Assembly: GCA_949751835.1 (NCBI GenBank)
Contig: CATKHK010000056.1
Span: 186,001-250,000 of the forward strand
From: Blepharisma japonicum
Lineage: Eukaryota; Ciliophora; Heterotrichea; Heterotrichida; Blepharismidae
Direction: 5' to 3'
Length of the DNA: 64,000 nucleotides
The translations under genes and the position numbers were made by a program. The notes beneath the pieces are model-generated. The model did not search any database. It saw nothing but the letters and a program-made list of their open reading frames with translations, and was not told the origin of the DNA. Positions 55,638 to 64,000 of the stretch are shown here, one piece after another. Numbering within the stretch: position 1 is the stretch's first letter; the number at the start of each line of letters is the position of its first letter.

Positions 55638-55750
55638 AATATTTGATTATTAGTTATAAAAGAAATTTATCCTTTTACAATTCATTCAATATGTAATTCT
55701 TTTTATTGGCCCTTAAGTTTATATGCTTAGATTTCGTCAGATTTTAATAA
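55638..55750. promoter_or_regulatory. 113-nt divergent promoter of the giant gene and AT-hook gene
   Basis: Only 113 nt separate the two start codons. Any promoter for the 16.7-kb gene must lie here or reach into the AT-hook gene. AT-rich; no named element seen. Confidence 0.55.
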
Positions 55751-56770
55751 ATGTTTCCAGCAGAATTTAGTAATGATCCATCAAAACGCAACAGAGGCCG
55801 TCCGCCTAAAGGCCCAGTGAAAAAAATAAAGAGAGAAGATGATGCGTGTTCTAACACAGAAGAAGTGTTAGATGCAAACATATACATTCATCAATATGAT
55901 GATATGCACAGGGATTTTATCCAATTCGGTATGTCTCAGACAAGTCAATTAATTCTAAGAAGAATTGTGCAACACCCTGGTGTTCCATCAGACAGAAGGT
56001 GCCAGCCACTTCTTAGACTTTTGTTGGGGACCATGCAAGATCTTGATCTCAATGAATTAGAAACGGCCCTATGGGCAATCTATCTGGAAAAAATAGGATG
56101 GGCTGATAATGAGCCTTCCCTCCACTTTCTGATATGTTATGCTGCTTTTGCAGCCAAATCTTATCTGAATGATGACATACGGCCATATGAAGCTTTCTTA
56201 ATCGGGAAAATTGATAACTTCAAAAAAAATTACGAAAAGTTTATAAATAAATACAATGAAGCTCTAGACGTGATCTCAAAAGACATAAATAAAAGATTTA
56301 GAGAGTTGAGTAGGCCGATTTTAGCTTCCAAAAGCGGTTCAATTATTGACTACAATTTTTATGTGGATGATATTTTATCATTGTCTCCTCCTTATCACTC
56401 AGATAGCTCAAAACTTATCAAGGAACTTACTGAAAATAAAGAAATTATGCGAGATTATAAAGTATACAAAAATAAAGAAAAAATTATTGTAAAGAAAGCG
56501 AGAAAATGCAAAGCAAAATCTTTACCTAAGACTCCGGTTTGAAAAAAGCTGGACCCAGTACTTTCTACAATAACTGAAGAGCCAGAAAAGAGTGAAACTG
56601 AAAATGAGGGTGATAAGAAAGATCTTGCGCCTGTTGATGTGAATCCAATTCTTTTCAATGGAATTGATTCTATTTGTAATAATTATCCAAATTATGAGCT
56701 TACTCCTATAAGTTCGCCTCCTTTGTTTTTCAAGAGAAATTCACTATTAAGTAAATTAGGAAATTCTTAG
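55751..56770 (+). CDS. AT-hook nuclear protein, unknown role
   Basis: 339 residues, with the TGA at 56540-56542 read as Trp. Residues 13-25 (KRNRGRPPKGPVKKIKRE) form an AT-hook (RGRPPKG) with flanking basic nuclear-localisation sequence. A helical domain follows at ~45-185 with LLRLLLGTMQDLDLNELETALWAIYL and HFLICYAAFAAKSYLNDD. A second basic patch (KKARKCKAKS) lies at ~252-262 and the tail is Pro/Ser/Glu-rich. AT-hooks bind the minor groove of AT-rich DNA. I do not recognise the helical domain. Stop TAG. Confidence 0.78.
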
Positions 56771-56987
56771 CATACAAATATTTTAATATTAAAAAATTAA
56801 TATATATAGCTGGCTTGAATAATAAAATTAAGCTGAAATATTGATTTAACTTTTATTAGCCATTTTCTTGAACTTATATCATTCTGTTAGTTCATGTTCA
56901 TTTTATTAATTTTTGATAAAAAGCAGATTACTTTGATTTCCTTAATTCTTTAATTTAGATATTGAGCTTGAAAATAATTTGGTATAA

Positions 56988-57792
56988 ATGGAATTTTCAG
57001 ATATTCTTGAATCTGAGCATTCTCCATGTTGCCTTCTTCAAGACAGGGAATTAGCGTTAGTAGAAGATCTACAGATTATTTTAAACCAAGGTGACTTTAG
57101 TTCATTTCAAAGCTTCAAAGAATATTGAAAAGAAAATAATTTGAGTCTGATCCATCACTCTTTGAATCCAAAAGAAAATAAATCAGAATTCTACCAAATT
57201 ATTTGAGGGATTTTGCTCAGTAAAAATATATCTAGATTATATGAAGCATCCAGACTACGAAATTAAAGCTTTATATGTATTATATACCATCTATTTCACA
57301 CAAAATTCTAAAAAAATCAACATAAACATCGACATAAAAACTACAAACTTGCTGATCGAAATCTCCAAAAGAGATAAAATTGCACAAGAAATGATATCAC
57401 AGCTGGCCAAAGCAGACGCTTTTTCTTTAGGTGCGCTTGTAGGGCTTAAAACAATTTTATTAAATAAAAGAGGCCTACCTGTTAAAAGGGATTTATCCAA
57501 GATCTCTACTATGAATTCTGAAATGGAAATATCAATGGATCTTCCTATATTTGACTGTGAAGAAGCAAATAATTTATCCATGCAATATTCCTATAGCAAA
57601 CAAAATATAATCCAACGTATTTTATATATAGTAATTTCAGAGTATCCTGAATATTTTAAAAATGAATCTTTGCCTGAAAATCCATTAGCCTCTCATTTTT
57701 CCCCAAATAACTTGCAAATACTCAGCTTAGCAACTCCAACTTTTCCAATTGCAATTGACAGCAAGCTTAAATCCCTTTCTAAAGATACTTAA
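56988..57792 (+). CDS. SNAPC1: SNAPC1-like subunit of the snRNA-activating protein complex
   Basis: 262 residues after removing the 16-nt intron 57220-57235 and reading two TGA codons as Trp. The order matches SNAPC1/SNAP43: an N-terminal 'short distance' helix (LALVEDLQIILNQGDFSSFQSFKEYWK), then, across the intron, ...GILLNYMKHPDYEIKALYVLYTIYFTQ, which parallels the family's 'LYLLYxLYxTQ' block, then a helix with DAFSLGALVGLKTILL. SNAPc binds the proximal sequence element of snRNA promoters for Pol II and Pol III. The remaining C-terminus is not recognisable, and animal SNAPC1 is longer (~368). Confidence 0.78.
57220..57235 (+). other. 16-nt intron in the SNAPC1-like gene
   Basis: Reads GTAAAAATATATCTAG. 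Removal shifts frame by one and joins GILLN to YMKHPDYEIK, the conserved block; without it the upstream 5' part and the long downstream ORF are in different frames. Confidence 0.92.
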
Positions 57793-57807
57793 AATGCTTA
57801 ATTTACA

Positions 57808-59160
57808 CTAATCAGAAAAAAGAAACTTTTTGGAGAACGTCGACACAGTTTTACTTGTCACAGTTTCTTCTCTATACCCAAAAGCATGCAGCTTATCTTG
57901 TATTTCTTGTATTGATTTTGCTTCAAAATCAATTTTTTGAAGTAAAATCTGAAGTTCTTTCCCCACTTCATCTCTTATCAAAAATGAGTCCTGGACTTTA
58001 TTTTCATATTGTTTTATCTCTAAATCTCTGAATTTCACTGCTAGATCTTCTCTATTTGTTGCTTCTGTAACTTCAAGTTCAAGCTGACTTATATAATTAT
58101 CAAACTGATCAATTAAAAATACAGTTGATTCTTTTTCTTTATGAAGAGATGCTAAATTTACTAATAAGTCAGTGTGTTTAGATTTCAGCTCTCTCAGCTG
58201 CGATTTCATTTGTCGCTCATTTTCTTCAATACTTGATATTTCAATGCTGCTATCTAAAGACACTTGTTCACGAAATTCATCAAATTTCATTTGAGCGCCT
58301 TGAAGCTGAGAGGATTTTAATTCCAACTCAGAATGAAGACGATCGACTGTGTTATTCAGCAGACGAGATCGAGATATCATTGCTGCCTTTTCAGATGAGA
58401 GTTCTTGGATTTTGATACTTTGTTCAGCAATTTTATTTTGCAAGCTGGAAATGAGTTTATCTTGTAGTTCTTGATACAGTTTAAATCTTTTGCGCTCTTT
58501 GGCTCGGGATTGCTGCTGCTCACTTTGTGATATTGATTTAAGCGAATTCAGCCAATCTTCGTGGTCTTTTTTGGTTATTTCTAGCTCTTCAGTTAGTTGA
58601 TTAATTCTTTGTTTATTATGGCTATACAGACTTTTCACTTCTTCTAGTTCTCCATTTTTCTTTTGTATTTCTGCATTAATTTGAGCGTTTTCCGTTTGCA
58701 GGTCTCTGACATTAATTTCTTTTTCCAAAACAATGCTTTTTAGCTCATTATAAACAGTCCCGAATTTTTGGTTGTTTTGGACTTTTTTGTTATGCTCAAT
58801 ACTTAATTTTAGTATATGATATATTCCAATTAATTCTTTGCTAGAAACACCCTCTACATGGCCTCCTAATAAATTGGCATCTTCAAATAATCCTTGAGTA
58901 TAAACAAACATTTGTTCAGCAATAGCAGTCTTAACGATTTCATCAGCTTCTATTTCGTATTCTTGAATCAAAGACAGCATCATTTGTTTGTTATAAAAAT
59001 AATCATCTTGGATTTGTGTAGTAAAATTCACCTTCTGAGCGAGCTGGACAAGCTGGGAATGTAAATATTGATTGGATTCTTTTAAGTTTTGGTTTTCCTG
59101 GGATAATGTATCAGTGAACTCTGCAAAACATACACTAACGATTAAAATTAACAGCCTCAT
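57808..59160 (-). CDS. secreted coiled-coil protein (possible granule/extrusome matrix)
   Basis: 450 residues, start ATG 59158-59160. MRLLILIVSVCFAEF is a clean signal peptide. Almost everything after it is coiled coil rich in Glu, Lys, Gln and Leu (e.g. NAEIQKKNGELEEVKSLYS, QRINQLTEELEITKK), without Cys after the signal and without a membrane segment. Secretory-pathway coiled-coil proteins of this sort form the matrix of ciliate extrusomes; Blepharisma-type pigment granules would be a candidate place, but that is inference. The start is only 15 nt past the GABA-transaminase stop on the same strand (see findings). Confidence 0.78.
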   Translation of the reverse strand: MRLLILIVSVCFAEFTDTLSQENQNLKESNQYLHSQLVQLAQKVNFTTQIQDDYFYNKQMMLSLIQEYEIEADEIVKTAIAEQMFVYTQGLFEDANLLGGHVEGVSSKELIGIYHILKLSIEHNKKVQNNQKFGTVYNELKSIVLEKEINVRDLQTENAQINAEIQKKNGELEEVKSLYSHNKQRINQLTEELEITKKDHEDWLNSLKSISQSEQQQSRAKERKRFKLYQELQDKLISSLQNKIAEQSIKIQELSSEKAAMISRSRLLNNTVDRLHSELELKSSQLQGAQMKFDEFREQVSLDSSIEISSIEENERQMKSQLRELKSKHTDLLVNLASLHKEKESTVFLIDQFDNYISQLELEVTEATNREDLAVKFRDLEIKQYENKVQDSFLIRDEVGKELQILLQKIDFEAKSIQEIQDKLHAFGYREETVTSKTVSTFSKKFLFSD

Positions 59161-59175
59161 TTTTAATCAAATATG

Positions 59176-60657
59176 CTAAACTTTAGCTAACTTAAATCCT
59201 TTAGACAGGATCTGGTTTATTGCGAACTCTGTTCGGTCTAAATAAATCTCTGCGTGCCTTGGTTTGAAGATTAAGCTTGGTCTAACTCTTATGCTTTGAG
59301 TGCCACATGTGCCGACAGCGACCCCAAGCTCGAGCATTTCTTTTACAAATGCATTAGCCCAATCAGGAGATATGAAATCATAAGCTAAAAATGTTCCATA
59401 GCCTCTAATATTGGAAATGGGATACTTTTGAGATAAGGATGAAAGGGAGTTCTTGAGCACCATTCCAACACGCTCTGTATGTCTTAACAAATTATCATTG
59501 TCCATGACCTCTCTAATTTTTCTTAAATTGAGTAATCTAACTGGATCTCCTCTAGTTGAGTTATATAATGCATAAGCTCGTGTAGGTCTTAAATGTGGCT
59601 TATAAAATAGCCCAGAAACTTGTAATTTCTTCGCAAATGTGACGATATCAGGATCAGCTCTTCCACCCCAATGCTCATGCCCCCAAAATCTGCCAGTCGG
59701 ACCTCCACCGGTCTGTACTTCATCTACAATAAACAAGGCTCCATATTTATGTGCAATTTCTTGTACGCCTATATAGAAGTTCGGAGAAGCTGATTTATCG
59801 CCTCCTTCTGCAAGGATTGGCTCAATAATAACCCCTGCAATTGGGTTTTTAGCTGCTTTAAATATTTTTTCTACCTCAGACAGACATCTTTGTTCTTCTT
59901 TAATATTATGGGCTTCATTCAGATGGTAAGGGTGTTTAATATCTGGAAAAGGAGCTTTAGGCCAATTTAATCTTGGCTGACCTATTTTATTAATTGGTTT
60001 GCTATGAGTAGTTGATTGTGATGCCAAATTCCTTCCATGGAATGCGCTGCTAAAGGAAAGGATTTCCAATTGTTCTCCTTGATTATTCATAGCCAGCTCA
60101 ATCTCTTTTTCACTTGGCTGAGCACCTCCTCGTTTATTTTTCATATAATAACTAAAGGCAATTTTATAAGCTTCTTCATTGGAATTTGACCCACACCCAC
60201 AGTTTACGATGACTTCATTAAGGTTTTTTGGGGCAATTGGCAATAAAATATCTCTGACCATCCTTGGCCAGTGGATATCTGGGACGTCTGCTGACTGTCT
60301 TTGAGCTAAATATTTTTGGTACTCTCCTGAGTAAATGTTCTGAATGAAAATTACATAAATCATATCTGGATGATTGTAGCCGAGAGGGAGGGAAGCAATG
60401 TGGCAGTAAGTGTCAAGAATAATATTTCCATCAACGTCGACTGCATAATTTCCTATTGACTTGTTGAAGTCTACGATGAATTTTATCTGATTATTGATTA
60501 CTGTGCGAAAATCTTGAGAAAATGTGCTATGGTTGCATAGGAGTTCTTTTGCTTTAGGTCCAGGGACAGAAGTGGTCATAAGTGGAGCGGATGGCTCTTC
60601 TAAGAGAATAGGATTGTTCACTTTGAACTTGTTAATAAGTCTAGTGACCAGTTTCAT
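59176..60657 (-). CDS. ABAT: 4-aminobutyrate aminotransferase (GABA transaminase)
   Basis: 493 residues, close to human ABAT (500), ATG to TAG. Class III aminotransferase pattern with GABA-T specific sequence: GNIILDTYCHIASLPLGYNHPDMI, NCGCGSNSNEEAYKIAF, SSAFHGRNLASQSTTHSK, IVDEVQTGGGPTGRFWGHEHW, and the PLP lysine in DIVTFAKKLQVSGLF (Lys343 or 344). The first ~20 residues are basic and could be a mitochondrial presequence. The enzyme converts GABA and 2-oxoglutarate to succinate semialdehyde and glutamate in the GABA shunt. No TGA codons and no intron. Confidence 0.95.
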   Translation of the reverse strand: MKLVTRLINKFKVNNPILLEEPSAPLMTTSVPGPKAKELLCNHSTFSQDFRTVINNQIKFIVDFNKSIGNYAVDVDGNIILDTYCHIASLPLGYNHPDMIYVIFIQNIYSGEYQKYLAQRQSADVPDIHWPRMVRDILLPIAPKNLNEVIVNCGCGSNSNEEAYKIAFSYYMKNKRGGAQPSEKEIELAMNNQGEQLEILSFSSAFHGRNLASQSTTHSKPINKIGQPRLNWPKAPFPDIKHPYHLNEAHNIKEEQRCLSEVEKIFKAAKNPIAGVIIEPILAEGGDKSASPNFYIGVQEIAHKYGALFIVDEVQTGGGPTGRFWGHEHWGGRADPDIVTFAKKLQVSGLFYKPHLRPTRAYALYNSTRGDPVRLLNLRKIREVMDNDNLLRHTERVGMVLKNSLSSLSQKYPISNIRGYGTFLAYDFISPDWANAFVKEMLELGVAVGTCGTQSIRVRPSLIFKPRHAEIYLDRTEFAINQILSKGFKLAKV

Positions 60658-61339
60658 GGAAATAAATATTAACTATTCAAGATCTTTAAGATAAATATGC
60701 CTTATTTTTAAGATAAGTGGGATTTGATATTTATTATGTTAATAAACTAGATTACTATTTTAATAATAATTTGTTTCGCAAGTTTATTTCCACTGCTTTT
60801 TATTAAACACAATATTGATTTTTCAAGACTAAGTAAAATTTGAATATGGATGTATGTTTGAGGACATTTGAAAAAACATAAAATCAAATATAGAAATAAT
60901 ATTAAAAGATTTATTAAAGCAATGTATCTGAATTTTTGTTTCACTATTTTCAATCGGAGTTAAAGCACTAAAGTGCAAGCGAATCTTAAAATAACAGGCA
61001 GACTTATTGAAGTTATATCGACTGAATCGGATAAGGCTGAATATGTACTTGGAAGTAATACATTAATAATTGCAACTATCTCATTTTTCATTCATCTATA
61101 AATCTAAATTCAAAAATTTAATGTAAATCCAGTTTAAGTATGGTGTGAATTTTCAGTAACGTTCAGCATAGAACAATCTATTAAATAAGGTCTAAATTTT
61201 AAAAGTTCGATTAAGTATAAAGATTCGATTTAGAACTAAACAATTTATCTGATTACAAGAATTTGCATTTAACTTTCATTTTGTGGATTGCAACCATTTC
61301 TAATGTTAAAGTAATTTTGATTAATTGTTGTTGGATTAA
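60658..61339. other. intergenic stretch with a possible gene relic near 60922-61102
   Basis: 682 nt between the divergent starts of ABAT and the CaaX-protein gene. From 60964 to 61102 one plus-strand frame is open without an ATG and reads like protein (NLKITGRLIEVISTESDKA). An ATG at 60922 lies in the same frame but is separated by a TAA. A GTTAAAGCACTAAAG at 60958-60972 has GT/AG and 15 nt but lacks T9-A10 of the real introns, so I do not call a gene. Rest is AT-rich. Confidence 0.35.
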
Positions 61340-61723
61340 ATGGAAGAGCCTGAAATTGCTCTAAGAACACACAGTCAAACAATCTTTTCTCTCCAAGATA
61401 AAATAAAGCAAGCAATTTCTTCGTTTCCTTACTGAGAAATCGAGAACGAAAAGAAAGAAATCGAAGAGCACGATTCTCGTGCAGACAAAGAACTCTTTTT
61501 GCCCAACATCAGCGAAAAAATTCTTGTCCAACCTAACGCGACCCCAATTGTTGACGAAAAAGAAGCAAATGAGACAACTGAAGTAACGGAGCCACCAGAA
61601 AACGAAAATAAGCCAGAGGCTGATCACTATAAAGCTCCATTGAAAATGTCTATAGCGCAGCCTGATAACAAAAATAGCAATGAAGCAAGTCAAGAGAAAG
61701 GCTGCTGCTGTATCTTATTTTAG
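61340..61723 (+). CDS. small CaaX-box (prenylated) acidic protein
   Basis: 127 residues with one TGA Trp codon (FPYWEIENE), start ATG 61340. The protein is disordered and acidic (Glu/Asn/Pro-rich, e.g. ATPIVDEKEANETTEVTEPP). It ends EKGCCCILF. The last four residues CILF form a CaaX box, with Phe at X pointing to geranylgeranylation. The two preceding Cys could be palmitoylated. Nothing else is recognisable: no GTPase motifs, so it is not a Ras protein. Likely a small membrane-attached adaptor. Confidence 0.7.
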
Positions 61724-62195
61724 TAAAAATCTAAAAGTTAAATAGTAACTAATAAAAACTAGATTATTTTAATAATTAGCAAACAAGAGTTAAGATAAAA
61801 TAAAGTCGTCTAATAATGGTTGATACATTCCACTGATTGGGGTAAACTAGATATATCAATTAATTTTAGCACTTCAAAAATGAGATATAACAGGTAGGCC
61901 AAAACCGAAGAAAAGTAATTTTAATTTAAATTAAGTTCAAAAAGTATTGTAGCAATAGTTAATGCTTTCGTACTATTGGGTTTTTTGATTCTTAATACTT
62001 CTTTAATCTGATTAAAGCTCCTGTATATACTTTATGCAAAAAACGCATTCTATTGTAATAATTTGTGTCCAAATTACTGAAAAATTCATTCTAGTATTTA
62101 AGAGCCTATTTTTGTCAATTATCATTTATTGTCTTTTAAGGCAAATTCTTTTATCACAATGAATTTTCATATTAAAAATGCACAAACTATTATAA
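61724..62195. other. AT-rich intergenic stretch
   Basis: 472 nt, AT-rich. It includes the 3' end of the CaaX gene and the promoter of the cyclophilin gene. No RNA fold or coding frame was found. Confidence 0.45.
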
Positions 62196-62804
62196 ATGGA
62201 AGAATTCCCAAAGGTATTTTTAGACTTAAGAATCGGCGAAAGAGATGCTGGCAAGCTTATCATTGAGCTCTTCTACGAAGATGTACCAAAAACCTGCGAA
62301 AACTTTAGACAGCTCTGCATAGGAGATAAAAGAAGCCCTAAAGGTGTAAATCTTTCTTATAAAGGAAGCATCTTTCATAGAGTAATCCGAAACTTTATGA
62401 TTCAAGGTGGCGATTTCACAAAAAGTGATGGGACTGGTGGATTGTCTATTTATGGACCTAAATTTGAAGACGAAAATTTCCGAGGAAAACACAATAAGCC
62501 AGGAATTTTGTCTATGGCAAATATGGGTAGAAACACAAATGGGTCTCAATTTTTTATTACATTAAAAGAATGTAGGCATCTAGATGGTAGACATGTGGTT
62601 TTTGGACAAGTTATTGAAGGTATGGAAATTTGTAGAGAAATAGAGAGAATGCAAACTGATGCGTATGATAAACCTTTGGTGCCGGTTACTATTGTAAACT
62701 GTGGGGAGTATAGTGTTTCGAAGGAAAAGAAAAAGCATAGGAAACATAAGCATAAAAGGAAGCATCATCATAAAAGAAGTAGGAGTAGAAGCAGAAGCGT
62801 GTAA
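62196..62804 (+). CDS. PPIG: SR-tailed cyclophilin (peptidyl-prolyl isomerase)
   Basis: 202 residues, ATG to TAA, no TGA codon or intron. Full cyclophilin domain (~6-175): [15 protein letters not shown] with catalytic Arg62, Phe67, Gln70; [16 protein letters not shown]. The extra insertion [15 protein letters not shown], with Lys/Ser, is typical of nuclear cyclophilins. The Trp that binds cyclosporin A is His128 (RHLDGRH), as in PPIG/CYPG types. The tail ([20 protein letters not shown]) is Lys/His/Arg-Ser-rich, as in splicing-associated cyclophilins. Probably a nuclear, splicing-linked isomerase. Confidence 0.93.
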   Translation: MEEFPKVFLDLRIGERDAGKLIIELFYEDVPKTCENFRQLCIGDKRSPKGVNLSYKGSIFHRVIRNFMIQGGDFTKSDGTGGLSIYGPKFEDENFRGKHNKPGILSMANMGRNTNGSQFFITLKECRHLDGRHVVFGQVIEGMEICREIERMQTDAYDKPLVPVTIVNCGEYSVSKEKKKHRKHKHKRKHHHKRSRSRSRSV

Positions 62805-62885
62805 TTTAAAATGAGAAAAGTCTTTTAAAGCTATAAAATTTTACAGAAAATTATGAAAAATTTGATTATCTTAAAACACGATTAA

Positions 62886-64000
62886 TTAAGGTCTTTCAAT
62901 TTCTTCCACAGCAAACGGGGTAGCTGTCCTTCTCTTTTTCAGCCCTGCTTTTTCAATCTCTCCCATCATTGCAAAGTTAGTAAATATTTGATCAAGAGTA
63001 GTCTGGCTTAGCGCATATTCCGATATCTTGAGTTCTTTCTTATTCTTCTCAACAGTGCTAAACAAGTACCCAATAGTTTTATCTTCTTGTTTTCCTATCT
63101 TAAATTTATACAGTGACATATAATGCTCAATCATTGACACATCTGAAAATTCTGATTTCAGCCATTTCATCACATTATCCCCTCTATTTTCTACAATAAT
63201 CCAAGACACTAAAGCTTCTCTTGGTATATATCCATCAGTTGACATCTGTTGAAATAATCCAGACCCAGAGCCTTTTTCAGTGATTTCTTCAAATAATTCC
63301 TCGCTTCCTAGCTCTTCTAAACAAGGTTTAAGCTTATCTTCTTTTATGGTAGTCTCATCTCCAAGTACTGGATTTAAATCAGCACTACGTCTTTGTACAT
63401 GTTTTGGCTTCGGAATTGACAGTTTTACCTCAAGTTCATAGCCTTGTCCGAATTTATTTCTCAGATAAGTTGAAGTTCCAATGCATCTAAGTCTTCCTCC
63501 AACCATAATAGCAAGCCTATCACTAAGGGCTTCAGCTTCTTCCATAGAATGAGTAGTCAATACAACGGCTGAGTCACGTTTTTTGATATCTCCTAAAACA
63601 CTCCACAGCTTTTTACGTGTCTCAGGGTCCATTCCTGCTGAAGGCTCATCTAAAAATACAACTGTAGGATTCCCTATTAACGCAATGGCGACTTGCAGTT
63701 TTCGTTTATTACCTCCGCTTAGTGTCCCAGCCATATAATCAGTATATTTCACAAGATCAAGCTCTCTTAATAGATCTTTCGCAAGCTTATCAATCTTGTT
63801 TTTATTGATGCCTTTTACTTCAGCATAGAACCGTATATGTTCCATACAAGTTAACAATTCACTTAAAGCGTCAAATTGTGGACAATATCCTATGTTTTCT
63901 CTGGCTTTATCTAAATTGCTTAACACACTAAAACTGCTTAAAAAGGCTTCACCGTCAGTTGGGGCTATTTCTCCAGTCAGCATTTTAAAAGTGGTGGTTT
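62886..64000 (-). CDS. ABCA-type ABC transporter, C-terminal part (runs off the window)
   Basis: Partial; only the last ~371 residues lie in the window, and the 5' part continues past position 64000. The visible frame begins inside the Walker A region (TTTFKMLTGEIAP, the KTTTFKMLTG end of GxxGxGKTTT). Signature LSGGNKRKLQVAIALIG, Walker B VVFLDEPSAGMD, H-loop VVLTTHSMEEAEALSDRLAIM and the ABCA-type end GGRLRCIGTSTYLRNKFGQGYELEV are all present. The C-terminal ~100 residues show the ABCA regulatory extension with LTSTLLDQIF-like ending (SQTTLDQIFTNFA). The transporter class moves lipids across membranes. Stop TAA. Confidence 0.95.
   Translation of the reverse strand, partial: TTTFKMLTGEIAPTDGEAFLSSFSVLSNLDKARENIGYCPQFDALSELLTCMEHIRFYAEVKGINKNKIDKLAKDLLRELDLVKYTDYMAGTLSGGNKRKLQVAIALIGNPTVVFLDEPSAGMDPETRKKLWSVLGDIKKRDSAVVLTTHSMEEAEALSDRLAIMVGGRLRCIGTSTYLRNKFGQGYELEVKLSIPKPKHVQRRSADLNPVLGDETTIKEDKLKPCLEELGSEELFEEITEKGSGSGLFQQMSTDGYIPREALVSWIIVENRGDNVMKWLKSEFSDVSMIEHYMSLYKFKIGKQEDKTIGYLFSTVEKNKKELKISEYALSQTTLDQIFTNFAMMGEIEKAGLKKRRTATPFAVEEIERP

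Noticed and set aside
59176-59178. Fusion of GABA transaminase with the coiled-coil protein
   Set aside because: The two are in one frame across a TAG, but TAG is a stop here, no intron covers it, and the second part starts with its own signal peptide.
60958-60972. 15-nt GT..AG stretch as an eighth intron
   Set aside because: It lacks T9 and A10, and no clear gene is restored by removing it.
1-64000. Stentor or Condylostoma as source
   Set aside because: Stentor uses the standard code and Condylostoma reads all three stop codons in context; here only TGA is reassigned and TAA/TAG end all genes, as in Blepharisma.
1-64000. Mobile elements, viral genes or internal eliminated sequences
   Set aside because: No transposase, integrase, reverse transcriptase, terminal inverted repeats or viral protein was recognised.

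Overview
This window looks like somatic (macronuclear) DNA of a heterotrich ciliate, most probably Blepharisma or a close relative. Three things in the sequence say so. (1) TGA is read as tryptophan: 23 of the 40 protein genes called here contain in-frame TGA codons, several exactly at invariant Trp positions (protein kinases, TBC domain, alpha/beta hydrolase, phosphoglycerate-mutase fold), and every gene ends in TAA or TAG. (2) Introns are only 15 or 16 nt long; seven were found, each restoring a clear reading frame. (3) The DNA is very AT-rich and gene-dense, with gaps between genes often under 100 nt. An annotation made with the standard code cuts many of these genes into pieces; the coordinates below are the rejoined genes.

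Left part (1-14.2 kb): a TFKP-repeat coiled-coil protein, a small membrane protein, ATG8, an isolated tRNA-Leu(AAG), a C2H2 zinc-finger protein, a coiled-coil/RING protein, a SAXO-type microtubule protein, translation initiation factor eIF2-gamma, a membrane-anchored zinc-finger protein, a secreted protein, a probably myristoylated C2-like protein and an F-box protein.

Middle part (15-38.9 kb): a CDPK-type kinase with decayed EF-hands, a SIN1/CRIM-like protein (possible TORC2 subunit), a TBC1D5-like Rab-GAP with three tiny introns, several coiled-coil or unknown proteins, the IFT-dynein intermediate chain DYNC2I2/WDR34, a Trp-rich membrane protein, a canonical four-EF-hand CDPK facing a calmodulin-like protein, an ABHD17-like depalmitoylase, a histidine phosphatase, LZIC, serine hydroxymethyltransferase, a Cys-rich secreted protein, two divergently transcribed four-span membrane proteins and an LLPH-like protein.

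Right part (38.9-64 kb): one intronless gene of 16.7 kb encodes a 5,575-residue protein. It is built from nested repeats (about nine copies of a ~300-residue degenerate module, then about eighteen copies of a 55-residue repeat) and ends in a ~590-residue Trp-motif region resembling Sfi1 centrin-binding repeats. It is followed by an AT-hook protein, a SNAPC1-like snRNA transcription factor, a secreted coiled-coil protein, GABA transaminase, a CaaX-box protein, an SR-tailed cyclophilin and the 3' part of an ABCA transporter that runs off the window.

There is no operon-like pathway grouping. Themes recur: calcium signalling (two CDPKs, an EF-hand protein), cilia and cytoskeleton (SAXO, DYNC2I2, TFKP protein, giant Sfi1-like protein) and lipid-anchored proteins with a depalmitoylase. 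No mobile element, CRISPR array, rRNA or viral gene was seen.
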